A model generated the notes under the pieces. The model was not told the origin of the DNA, made no database searches, and worked only from the letters and a program-made list of their open reading frames with translations. From contig CAZDCD010000030.1 in the NCBI GenBank assembly GCA_964503885.1, forward strand, positions 1-50,577: 50,577 nt of DNA, written 5' to 3'. Origin of the DNA: CAZDCD01 sp964503885 (GTDB lineage Bacteria; Bacteroidota; Bacteroidia; Bacteroidales; UBA10428). Shown here in pieces: positions 35,320 to 43,862 of the stretch. The translations under genes and the position numbers were made by a program. Each line of letters opens with the position of its first letter. Position 1 is the stretch's first letter.

Positions 35320-35766
35320 ATGGCAAGAGAAATTCGTTATTATCAGGCAGAAAAGGTGGCAATGGACGGTATTTCTGCAAAAGAGACCGACAGTTATAAA
35401 GACAAACTGCTGAAGCTGATACCGGCAGAGGTAGTGGCAGGATTTCTGACCTTAAAGGGAATCCTCGATGCAGCGGCAGGTGTGAATGGTATTGTGACCC
35501 TGCAATGGATCGTGTTTATCGGATTGCTGATCCTGACGCCCTTTATTTACAGGGTGATATACCATGTAAAAGACATGAAGCAGCAAATCATCACCACGGC
35601 AGCATTTGTGATCTGGGTGTTTACCATTGGCGGCCCGCTCGACCGGTTCTTCATGGATACCACGGGTACAGTGATGCCAATCAAAGGAATCATTGCCAGT
35701 GTGGTGATTGTGTTTTATTCGATGCTGGTACCGTTGCTGTTGCCGGCGGAAAGGGGTAATCAATAA
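35320..35766 (+). CDS. Small integral membrane protein of unknown function
   Basis: A 148-residue protein. A charged N-terminus (1-30) leads to KLIPAEVVAGFLTLKGIL, then three or four membrane helices (about 32-50, 58-80, 87-105, 120-140). The motif LLKLIPAEVVAGF and the later FVIWVFTIGGP segment recur, as far as I recall, in small membrane proteins of several phyla that have no assigned function. No partner genes are evident here. A TAnnTTTG box upstream and ordinary codon use support expression. I give no function. Confidence 0.7.
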   Translation: MAREIRYYQAEKVAMDGISAKETDSYKDKLLKLIPAEVVAGFLTLKGILDAAAGVNGIVTLQWIVFIGLLILTPFIYRVIYHVKDMKQQIITTAAFVIWVFTIGGPLDRFFMDTTGTVMPIKGIIASVVIVFYSMLVPLLLPAERGNQ

Positions 35767-36077
35767 TTGGTAGTCCCCGCCTGTCACGACCTGCCCCCTA
35801 CTGCGGAAGGCGGAAGTAACCGGTAATCAGTAATCAGTTCCACCAGGGCTGGATTTACGCTGCAGTTCAATACTATATAGTATGTAATCAGTTAATTACC
35901 CGCTACTTATATAAAAAATCATCTTCATCTTTATTTCCTCAAGATATGGACGACATCAAGTCATTTTTTGAATGATCTGCTTTGGATAAGATAATTAGCA
36001 ACTATTTGGACATGAATAACGTATATCATAAAACATAACAACATCAAATCTTAAAATCTAAAAACGCCACATCCGCC
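35767..36077. other. Intergenic, short palindrome only
   Basis: About 310 bases. It holds a 14-base AT palindrome (35870-35883), a run of GTAATCAGT-like short direct repeats near 35825-35840, and no gene that I can support. Confidence 0.5.
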
Positions 36078-36797
36078 ATGAAATCCTTTTTAATTTTTAT
36101 TTTCCTGTTGATTTTAACATCGGCCGGAATTTACTCCCAGGATATCATTACCCGCACGAACGGAGAGAAAATAGTTTGCAGGATTGAAAAAGAAGACAGC
36201 CTGACTGTCTATTTTATCTCTGCTTTTCACGGGAATGAGATCCACACAAAGCTTGACAAAAGTCAGATTAAATCAATTGAATATGAGCATAGTATCGGGC
36301 AACCTGTGTACAGGCTGGATAACAGTTCATTTGGCTTGGGATTTGGAATTGACAAAGGTGGATTAGGAGGCAGCCTCATTCTTTATCCCCAGAAGAATAT
36401 CGGCTTGTTTTTCGGATTGGGTTATCCGCTTTACGGAGTGGGCTATAATACCGGCGTTAAATTCAGGCTGACATCAAAAAAACCAAAATCAGGCGGTGTT
36501 CCCTACTTACTGGCTATTTACGGCTATAATGCCGGCATTTTAGTTATGAATGCCCCGGAATACAATAAATTGTTCTATGGGCCTACCCTGGGTTTCGGCT
36601 TTGACCTCCATCCGAACCGCGAAAGGACGGGTTATTTTTCCCTGGCACTGCTCATACCCATCCGGGGTTCTGAAGTCAATGACTACATAAAAGATCTGGA
36701 GGACAATCATGGAGTGGAATTTGAGACCGTTCTGCTGCCCATAGGTATTTCTATGGAATACAGGTTTGTCATGGGAAGGACTGCAAGGAAAGAATGA
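36078..36797 (+). CDS. Exported beta-rich protein, copy 1 (paralogue starts at right edge)
   Basis: A 239-residue protein with signal peptide (1-20, ending IYSQ). The mature start (DIITRTNGEKIVCRIEKEDSLTVYF) looks like a small N-terminal strand domain often found before outer-membrane beta-barrels in Bacteroidota. The rest (about 75-235) alternates glycine and aromatic residues in strand-like blocks (GLGFGIDKGGLGGSLILY, NIGLFFGLGYPLYGVGYNTG), fitting a small barrel. No named family is recognised. The first part is repeated at the right edge of the window with 3 differences in 103 bases, so this gene exists at least twice and brackets the second PUL. Confidence 0.8.
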   Translation: MKSFLIFIFLLILTSAGIYSQDIITRTNGEKIVCRIEKEDSLTVYFISAFHGNEIHTKLDKSQIKSIEYEHSIGQPVYRLDNSSFGLGFGIDKGGLGGSLILYPQKNIGLFFGLGYPLYGVGYNTGVKFRLTSKKPKSGGVPYLLAIYGYNAGILVMNAPEYNKLFYGPTLGFGFDLHPNRERTGYFSLALLIPIRGSEVNDYIKDLEDNHGVEFETVLLPIGISMEYRFVMGRTARKE

Positions 36798-36930
36798 TGG
36801 CTGCCATCCTTCTCCGGAGGTAATATTGGCATCAAAAAACGAGAAATAAAATGCTTTGATTGCGGGCCATTCAACAATTGACAGGAGGAACTGGTATTTC
36901 TTATTGCTGCCTCTTTTGGCAAGTCTGAAG

Positions 36931-36955
36931 AATAAAAGTACTTTTTACTTTTATT
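36931..36955. terminator. AT-rich hairpin between convergent genes
   Basis: Ten-base arms AATAAAAGTA and TACTTTTATT with a 5-nt loop, in the gap between the exported-protein gene (plus) and the GH3 gene (minus). Position between two converging transcripts suggests a bidirectional terminator, though the stem has little GC. Confidence 0.4.
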
Positions 36956-37063
36956 TTCCGGTAAGCTATAAAATAAAAATTCTGATGAACGGGATACGAT
37001 GAATCTCCAGGTATTTTTCGTGAAGGAAATAAAGATATAATGGAAAAATAACAATAAAATATT

Positions 37064-39337
37064 TTATGGCTGGTTTCGGTTCTTTACAAGCTGAAAGGAA
37101 GCTTCTTTAAGGTTAGCGGAATTCGTTCCGACATATACATTAAATTCACCGGGCTCGGCCAGGTAGTTCATATTTATATCATAAAATCTCAGGTCATCTG
37201 TTGTTATTCTAAATTCAACGACGCTGAAATCGTTGGGCCGAAGCTGTATTTTTTTAAATCCTTTCAGTTCTTTAACAGGCCTGGTAACACTTCCGACAAG
37301 ATCACGAATGTATAATTGTACTATTTCCTCTCCGGCATAATGACCTGTATTTTCAATAGTAACTGAAACCACAAGTGTATCCCTATAGGATATGATTTTT
37401 TTATTCAAATGAATATCGGAATAGCTGAAGTCCGTATAGCTCAATCCATAGCCAAAAGGATAGAGGGGTTCATTGGGTGAATCGATGTATCTGCTGGTGT
37501 ATTTTTCAGCAGGGTTAAAAGGTCTTCCTGTATTCTTCATACTGTAATAAATAGGAATCTGACCGACATTCCTGGGAAATGTTACAACCAGCTTGGCGGA
37601 CGGATTATAATCACCTGAAAGAATTTCAGCAATGGCATCTCCTGTTCTTGAACCGGGATGCCATGCATACAAAATAGCGGGGATATGTTCCTGCAACCAT
37701 CCGATCGTCAGGGGCCTGCCTGCCATAACTACAGCGATAACAGGTTTTCCGGTTGCTGTTATCTGCCCGACCAGGTTGTTCTGAACGCCCGGTAAGTCAA
37801 GATTAGTCCGGCTGGCAGCCTCACCGGTTTGCATATAGCTCTCTCCGATTGCCATGATAACGAGATCTGATGACCGGGCAAGCCTCACTGCAGTTTCGAA
37901 TCCGCTTCTGTTCTCATCTGCAATATCACATCCGCGACTGTAGGTAACAGTCGCATCCGGAAATTCTTTCTGCAGGCCTTCCATGAGTGTGACCACGTTC
38001 TCCGGTTCACCGGAGGCATGCCAGGTACCCAGCACATCTATATTATTTTCCCCCAGCGGACCAATGAGGGCAATCTTCTGCCTGCCTTTTTGAACAGGCA
38101 AAAGTTTTCTCCCGTTAAAGGCTTCATTTTTGAGAAGCACAACCGATTTTTCTGCAGCTTCCAGTGCATGATCATACAGTTCTTTGGATTGTACAATTAA
38201 TTTTTCGCGGTTCAGGTCAAGATACCGGTAAGGATCATCGAACAAACCCAGATCGTATTTCAACCTCAGTACATTGCGTACTGATCTGTCTACCGTTTTA
38301 TTATCTACCATTCCCCCACTGATCAGTTCTTTTAAATACCTCAAATATGCGCCACTTTGCATATCCATATCCACCCCGGCATTTATTGCGATCTGTGCAG
38401 CATCTTTTTCATTAGCAGCAAATCCATGTCCCACCAGTTCGTTTATCGAGGTATAATCGGTCACAACCATACCTTTAAATCCTAATTCGTTTCTGAGAAT
38501 ATCCTGTAACAGGTATTTATTTCCGGTAGCCGGAACGCCATCCAGTTCGTTAAAGGCAGTCATGACCGTACAAACGCCTTCATCGATAGCAGCCTTAAAG
38601 GGTGGCAGGTAGATTTCCCTGAAAACCCTGTCGGACATATCCACGGTATTATAATCCCGTCCTGCCTGAACCGCTCCATAGGCGGCAAAATGTTTTACAC
38701 AGGCTGCCATGGTGTTTGTACTATCCAAATGACTTCCCTGGTACCCTCTCACCTTTGCCCTGGCGATAATACTGCCAAGAAAAGGATCCTCACCCGCACC
38801 TTCTGCAATTCTGCCCCATCTCGGATCTCGTGCTATATCGACCATGGGATTGTATGTCCAGTTAATCCCCGAAGCAGTAGCCTCAATGGCCGATAACCGG
38901 GCGGATTTTTCGATCAGTTCAGGATCCCAGGAACAAGCTTCTGCAATGGGAATGGGAAAAATGGTCTTAAATCCGTGAATGACATCGAATCCGAATAACA
39001 GCGGAATACCAAGCCGGGAATCCTCAACGGCTGCTTTCTGCAGTTCCGTAATATATTTTACTCCCTGAGCATTAAAGACATTGCCACACAGGCCGGATTT
39101 GATGTCGTTCAGGTAGTCTGCTTTCATAACAGGGCCTGTTACCTCCCATCCACTAGTGAAAAGGGTCAGTTGTCCGATCTTTTCATCAATAGTCATCACA
39201 GCCAGCAACGAATCAATAAACCGCTCCCTTCCCGCATTTTTATCGGATATCGCCGGTGAACATTGTGTCAGCAGGAATATACCGATTGCCAGTGCCATGG
39301 TTAGCATCTGACGCACAAGCTTTCTTATTCTATTCAT
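37064..39337 (-). CDS. GH3 beta-glucosidase, lipoprotein (PUL 2)
   Basis: Family GH3 exo-beta-glucosidase of 757 residues, releasing glucose from non-reducing ends. Lipobox Cys26 (LLTQC). Domain order: TIM barrel (about 40-365), alpha/beta sandwich (about 400-600) and fibronectin-III-like C-terminal domain (about 660-745). The nucleophile is Asp294 in GMVVTDYTS. KHFAAYG and GEDPFLGS are further signatures. It overlaps the GH144 gene by eight bases, so the two are translated together. In Bacteroides thetaiotaomicron a GH3 next to a GH144 handles beta-1,2-gluco-oligosaccharides, and the same is likely here. Last gene of the PUL. Confidence 0.92.
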   Translation of the reverse strand: MNRIRKLVRQMLTMALAIGIFLLTQCSPAISDKNAGRERFIDSLLAVMTIDEKIGQLTLFTSGWEVTGPVMKADYLNDIKSGLCGNVFNAQGVKYITELQKAAVEDSRLGIPLLFGFDVIHGFKTIFPIPIAEACSWDPELIEKSARLSAIEATASGINWTYNPMVDIARDPRWGRIAEGAGEDPFLGSIIARAKVRGYQGSHLDSTNTMAACVKHFAAYGAVQAGRDYNTVDMSDRVFREIYLPPFKAAIDEGVCTVMTAFNELDGVPATGNKYLLQDILRNELGFKGMVVTDYTSINELVGHGFAANEKDAAQIAINAGVDMDMQSGAYLRYLKELISGGMVDNKTVDRSVRNVLRLKYDLGLFDDPYRYLDLNREKLIVQSKELYDHALEAAEKSVVLLKNEAFNGRKLLPVQKGRQKIALIGPLGENNIDVLGTWHASGEPENVVTLMEGLQKEFPDATVTYSRGCDIADENRSGFETAVRLARSSDLVIMAIGESYMQTGEAASRTNLDLPGVQNNLVGQITATGKPVIAVVMAGRPLTIGWLQEHIPAILYAWHPGSRTGDAIAEILSGDYNPSAKLVVTFPRNVGQIPIYYSMKNTGRPFNPAEKYTSRYIDSPNEPLYPFGYGLSYTDFSYSDIHLNKKIISYRDTLVVSVTIENTGHYAGEEIVQLYIRDLVGSVTRPVKELKGFKKIQLRPNDFSVVEFRITTDDLRFYDINMNYLAEPGEFNVYVGTNSANLKEASFQLVKNRNQP

Positions 39338-40970
39338 AACTAAATCCGAGTTTGTTCAATCCCGCCTGCACTTCAGGACAAGACATAAACAGTTCCCACA
39401 ACAAGCCGGTCCTGTAATTTTCAATCATTATTACAATAGGTCCCTGATCAATGGCGATATAGGAATTGGCCCACCAGTTCGCCGTTACATTGAAGGCATC
39501 GTGAAACCCATACTCGCCCCAAAGCCTGTCACCCAGCATATAGTAAAAGTGGTGCAATGCACCCAGTGATTGTTCAGGGCAATAGGGCATGGATGAGAGC
39601 GCTGCTGATGGCGTTATTACACCCAGGTCGTTGGTTGGAGAGTGGGCGCTGTAACCATTCTGATCATCACTGGCAGTGAGTCCCCATGAAACATCCGAGT
39701 AGCCTCCATAGTGCATTGGATTGGCGCTGCAATAAGCATTGTTAATCAACGACTGGTTCACATTTTGTTCCCGGTAATCGGCATAGGTATCTTTCAAATG
39801 CCGCGGATCCAAACCCAGGAATGAAAAGTGCGTGAAAAACAACGGTCCGCCATAGCCGTTCCCTAACGGAAGTTTGTAACCAAAATAACTGTTCCCATTC
39901 ACGATACCGCCATCTCTTGCATACCCTTTATGATAAACATCGGCAGAAACAGTATGCGTTGTTGAAGATGCCGCCACAATATAGGTAATAAGCGTTTCAT
40001 TATATCCACGGATCTGGTGATCCATTTCCCAATAATAGTGAGGTGACCAATGCCAGTATAAAACATCCTGACCTTGAGTAAACCAATCATAGTCAACGCT
40101 ATCAATCAGTCTGTTAATTCTGGTCACAACCGGTTTTTCCTCAACCGCTGTGGTATCAAGATACTGCCGGAATGTATACAATCCCTGGATAACATAGGAA
40201 GTCTCCACCAGATCAGCGCCGTCGTCTTTGGTACTAAAGGGAATGGTTTTACCCGTAGTACCGTTGATCCAGTGGGGCCATGCACCATGATACCGGTCAC
40301 AGGTTTCAAAGAACGTTAACATGCTGTTCAGTCTTGATATCCCTGCCTCTCTTGAGATGAATCCACGTTCAACGCCCACGATTATGGCCATAATTCCAAA
40401 TCCCGAACCACCCGAGGTAACTGTTTCACCCGAAGTATTTCGTTCACGTGTCATACCGCTGACCGGGTGTCCAAAATCCCAGAAATACCTGAATGTCTGA
40501 TGTTCAACAAGAGTAAGCAGAGAGTCAGCTGAAATTACAGGAAATTTAGGAGTGGTATCGAACCGGGTATATATTCTGCATGAATATGCATCTGATATAA
40601 TGCCTCCGAGGTTTCTACCCTGGTCAATAGTAAACTGGTAAGTGTAGAGAGGTTCCAGCATTTTTTGGGTAATGACCAGCAAGGTCCGGTCTGAATCCCT
40701 GAAACGATAGCTATAATCAGTTTCAGGACTACCTGAAAAAGAAAACCGGTTCCGGTTAAATAATGTGGTATCCACAATCGAATCAAATAAGATATTGATT
40801 TCCAAAGTGTCATAATCCACATCACCGATGACTGTATTATTGTATACATACGTTCCGTTCACCCATACCGAATCAACGGCTATTTCGTTCCCGGCCAGTG
40901 GTTCATTATTTCCTTTTTTACAGGAAATGAGCACCGCCACCCATACGAGTCCCATTGTTAAGATCTTCAT
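39330..40970 (-). CDS. GH144 endo-beta-1,2-glucanase-like lipoprotein (PUL 2)
   Basis: A 546-residue lipoprotein (Cys17 in VLISC). An Ig-like N-terminal domain (about 25-130) precedes a glucoamylase-like (alpha/alpha)6 barrel (PF10091-type, about 140-540). Hallmarks are QTFRYFWDFGHPVSGMTRER, GSGFGIMAIIVGVERGF, KDDGADLVETSYVIQGL and the late GPIVIMIENYRTGLLWELFM. These define GH144 and its relatives, whose characterised members cleave beta-1,2-glucan to sophoro-oligosaccharides. It overlaps the GH3 gene. A copy of the dispersed multi-hairpin element and 171 bases of leader lie upstream, separating it from the LamG gene. Confidence 0.85.
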   Translation of the reverse strand: MKILTMGLVWVAVLISCKKGNNEPLAGNEIAVDSVWVNGTYVYNNTVIGDVDYDTLEINILFDSIVDTTLFNRNRFSFSGSPETDYSYRFRDSDRTLLVITQKMLEPLYTYQFTIDQGRNLGGIISDAYSCRIYTRFDTTPKFPVISADSLLTLVEHQTFRYFWDFGHPVSGMTRERNTSGETVTSGGSGFGIMAIIVGVERGFISREAGISRLNSMLTFFETCDRYHGAWPHWINGTTGKTIPFSTKDDGADLVETSYVIQGLYTFRQYLDTTAVEEKPVVTRINRLIDSVDYDWFTQGQDVLYWHWSPHYYWEMDHQIRGYNETLITYIVAASSTTHTVSADVYHKGYARDGGIVNGNSYFGYKLPLGNGYGGPLFFTHFSFLGLDPRHLKDTYADYREQNVNQSLINNAYCSANPMHYGGYSDVSWGLTASDDQNGYSAHSPTNDLGVITPSAALSSMPYCPEQSLGALHHFYYMLGDRLWGEYGFHDAFNVTANWWANSYIAIDQGPIVIMIENYRTGLLWELFMSCPEVQAGLNKLGFSYE

Positions 40971-41141
40971 TTAACGTTTAAATATTTTCCCGGGTAGTAC
41001 CGGATGATGAAAAAAAAAGTATGTATTCATGTCAACTCCGCTTTAGTTCTCTCCTCCAGATTGCAAGATACAAATACCGGAGTAAATACTACGCATTATT
41101 CAACATAACGAAAGTTGCGTGAACACATTATTTTAATGGCC

Positions 41142-41404
41142 AATCACGGGTATGAATCCCCAAAGCATGCTTTGGAAACTAATTCCGCAGCAGAGCTACG
41201 GGAACCGATCCCGCCTGGGGCGGGAGAGCTCAGCGCAGCTAATCAGACCCTCCGCCTTCGACGGGATTATTCCCGTTGGTCATGAGACCACTTCGTTCAG
41301 TTATTCGCCACGCATTTGCGTGGCTCATGAGAACGTTTCACTTAGTTGTTCAACTTACAAATTTCAACCTGCTTGCAGCAGGCAAGTTCACTGCGTTTTT
41401 GAAA
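41142..41404 (+). repeat. Dispersed multi-hairpin element, copy 1
   Basis: A 263-bp element that recurs at 50207-50470 with about 97% identity and the same orientation. It is a chain of short inverted repeats: CCAAAGC/GCTTTGG, CCCGCC/GGCGGG, CCGCC with partial partner, GGTC/GACC, GCCACGC/GCGTGGC, CTTGC/GCAAG, and an outer CAAATTTCAA/TTGAAATTTG near the end that is complete in this copy. Flanking genes are on the other strand. An 85-residue frame crosses it but is broken by a one-base indel in copy 2, so a folded RNA or a DNA element is more likely than a protein. No transposase is present. It sits inside the PUL operon between the LamG and GH144 genes. Confidence 0.85.
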
Positions 41405-41427
41405 TTTGAGTTTCACGAATATACTCC

Positions 41428-42318
41428 TTATTGATTCAACTGAGTCACTTCAGCATCGTATAGATCCTTGACTTCAGTAACAGTCAACCCTTTATCATAG
41501 ATGCGAAGTTCATCCATTTTGCCTGTAAAATAACCCATCCACTCATCACTGGCTGCTCCCAGGATTTTCTGCATCCATCCGCCGATAGCAAACTGGGTTG
41601 CACCGGCAAAAGCAAGGTCGCCAAGAGGAGGCCTCGGAACCACATCTTCTGCGTCAGCCCAGCGATCTGTGTAACTTGGTTCCAGATCTAAGGGTGCACC
41701 ATTCACATACACCATATATTTTGATGTGGTATTATCGTATGTAAATGCGATATGCATCCATCTGTTCTCAACAAAAGCTGGGTTTGAAAAACCGACAAAC
41801 TGATTATTCCACACCGCGCCTTCTTTATGGAAAACCATTTTAATGTTGAGGGAATCCGCGGCTTCATCCATTCTGTCCTGGGTAAGTAATAAATTACCCC
41901 AGAGAGGATCAGATGACCCGGATATCTGGATTATTCCCGGCACCGGAACCACATCGTTAATGGCGGGCGTTCCGTAAAACCACATGGCTACAGTGAACGC
42001 TTTAAGATCCTTTAATTTGCTGTTTGCAGGCAGGTCGTACAAAAAATAGGCCTCATCCGCACCCTGATAGGCTTTCCCCCTTTTACCTGTAATGTACGTA
42101 ACCCCGGACGATTCTGAAGGAGTCATATCACCAGCCAGATCATCACCTGTATCCTCGAATGGGAAATGAGCCACAAGGTTAGAAGCGGCTATTGTTGAAG
42201 GATCAACCTTACCGTTGTCAGTAGTTTCATCGTCCTTCTTGCACGATGTCAGCACAATGCTTCCCAGGAGAATAAATCCCGCGAAACATATTCCAATAAA
42301 ATTAATTTTCCTGTTCAT
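41428..42318 (-). CDS. LamG/concanavalin-like surface lipoprotein (PUL 2)
   Basis: A 296-residue lipoprotein (Cys26 in VLTSC) with a linker (about 27-45) and one LamG/concanavalin A-like jelly roll (about 46-290). The segments VAHFPFEDTGDDLAG, FTVAMWFYGTP, RWMHIAFTYDNTTSKYMVYVNG and GKMDELRIYDKGLTVTEVKDLY are typical of LamG_3. It starts 39 bases after susD, in the slot that holds the extra surface glycan-binding protein in many PULs. It is probably such a binding protein; a hydrolase activity is possible for the fold but no catalytic pair is evident. Confidence 0.85.
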   Translation of the reverse strand: MNRKINFIGICFAGFILLGSIVLTSCKKDDETTDNGKVDPSTIAASNLVAHFPFEDTGDDLAGDMTPSESSGVTYITGKRGKAYQGADEAYFLYDLPANSKLKDLKAFTVAMWFYGTPAINDVVPVPGIIQISGSSDPLWGNLLLTQDRMDEAADSLNIKMVFHKEGAVWNNQFVGFSNPAFVENRWMHIAFTYDNTTSKYMVYVNGAPLDLEPSYTDRWADAEDVVPRPPLGDLAFAGATQFAIGGWMQKILGAASDEWMGYFTGKMDELRIYDKGLTVTEVKDLYDAEVTQLNQ

Positions 42319-42357
42319 AATTCTAAAATTTAGTTAAGTAAATACTTAGTTTATCTT

Positions 42358-43845
42358 TTAATTATAATTATCGTTCTGCACAAGATTTGGATTGAGTTGT
42401 ATTTGTGCGGCCGGAATGGGATAGACCTCATTTTTACCGGTTGTAAAACCTTCACTGCCAAGCACTGATGCTGCCTGACCTGTTCTCACCAGATCAAAGA
42501 AGCGGTCTTCTTCAAGGGCTAATTCAGCCCTGCGTTCATCCCATAGTTGCTGAAGGGTAACACCTGAGAGGTTATCCAATCCTGCCCTGCTCCTTACCAG
42601 GTTTACCGCATCGTCGGCAGAAAGTCCGCTCTGTGTTGCTACCGTTGCACCGCGAACCTTGGCTTCTGCATACATCAATAATATATCAGGGTATCGAATT
42701 ATCCGTACATTATGATCGAATCCATACCCATTGTAATTCCAGTTATTATATACCGAGGGTGTATAGACCTTCCCGTTATATACCGGGTTGACACAGCTCA
42801 CCTTGATACTGTCGCCTTCCGGTGTCCTGGTTCCCCTGTACAATAAGGTAGTTGCCGGACGGATAATTTCACCCCTGGAATTGAAAAAATCGATCAGGTA
42901 CTGGCTTGGTGTACAAAATCCCCATCCCTGCATATTTCCCGGTGTATTGCCACGGGGACCCTGTACGAAGGCATATTCCAGGTATGTCTGATCACCCGAT
43001 GTTTTTCCAAGAGTGGAACTCTGGATCTCAAACAGCGATTCACGGCTGTTTTCTCCGTCAATACTGAATACTTCCCTGAAATCGGGTAAAAGTCCGAACC
43101 TGCCGGAAGCAATAATCTGGTCGGTTAGCAATGCCACCGAATCCCAGTCTTCGTGATAAAGATGAACTTTTGCTTTTATGGCCATTGCCGTATAGCGTGA
43201 TATCCGCCCTGCCCAGTCCTTTGTATAGATTCCAGGCAGCAATGAAATCGCTTCCCGAAGATCCTTCTCAATAAAGCCATAAAGTTGTTCTCTGGTTGCC
43301 TGTGTTTGTTCTCCCAGTTGTTCCGCAGTAAGTATGGTATCAATCAAGGGTACTTTTCCAAACATCCGTGTCAGGTTAAAATAGGCGTAAGCCCGTATAA
43401 CTTTTGATTCGGCCTGGCATTGCATAGCATATAGTTTATCGTCGCTGTTCAGCAATGCTTCTTCAAAAAGCGGCATCTGCCCGATAGCATGATTGGCAGC
43501 ACTTACAATATTGAAATAATCGCTCCATATCGAGTTGATCAACCCGTTATTTGATTCGAAAGTAAAGTTATCAATCTCTTTCATGGGTGGATTATCTTCC
43601 GGCGTGCTTCCCTTATCGGCATTATCAGAAGCAATCTCGAATGCACCGATATAGGGAAATCCATGAGCCCCAAAATCTCTGAATTGGGCATAAGCCGCAC
43701 TTACCGGTAAGAAAATGTTATCTGCTTTTGAATAATCCAATCCCAGAGAAGGGACGGTACCTTCCGGCCGTATATCCAGAAAATCCTCGCAACTGAAAAC
43801 CAGCCAGGTTATTGCAATAATTGCATACAGTATATTCTTTTTCAT
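42358..43845 (-). CDS. SusD/RagB-family glycan-binding lipoprotein (PUL 2)
   Basis: A 495-residue lipoprotein with lipobox Cys19 (LVFSC) followed by EDFLDIRPEG, the common start of mature SusD proteins. The helical scaffold and the C-terminal LWDERRAELALEEDRFFDLVRTG are family hallmarks. It begins 17 bases after susC and precedes the LamG lipoprotein. It likely presents beta-1,2-gluco-oligosaccharides to the partner barrel, by inference from the enzymes in the operon. Confidence 0.95.
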   Translation of the reverse strand: MKKNILYAIIAITWLVFSCEDFLDIRPEGTVPSLGLDYSKADNIFLPVSAAYAQFRDFGAHGFPYIGAFEIASDNADKGSTPEDNPPMKEIDNFTFESNNGLINSIWSDYFNIVSAANHAIGQMPLFEEALLNSDDKLYAMQCQAESKVIRAYAYFNLTRMFGKVPLIDTILTAEQLGEQTQATREQLYGFIEKDLREAISLLPGIYTKDWAGRISRYTAMAIKAKVHLYHEDWDSVALLTDQIIASGRFGLLPDFREVFSIDGENSRESLFEIQSSTLGKTSGDQTYLEYAFVQGPRGNTPGNMQGWGFCTPSQYLIDFFNSRGEIIRPATTLLYRGTRTPEGDSIKVSCVNPVYNGKVYTPSVYNNWNYNGYGFDHNVRIIRYPDILLMYAEAKVRGATVATQSGLSADDAVNLVRSRAGLDNLSGVTLQQLWDERRAELALEEDRFFDLVRTGQAASVLGSEGFTTGKNEVYPIPAAQIQLNPNLVQNDNYN

Positions 43846-43862
43846 AATGATACGAAATTCGG

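Noticed and set aside
41152..41409. 85-residue open frame across the first multi-hairpin element
   Set aside because: The same frame is broken by a one-base insertion in the second copy and composition follows the hairpins, so it is not likely coding.
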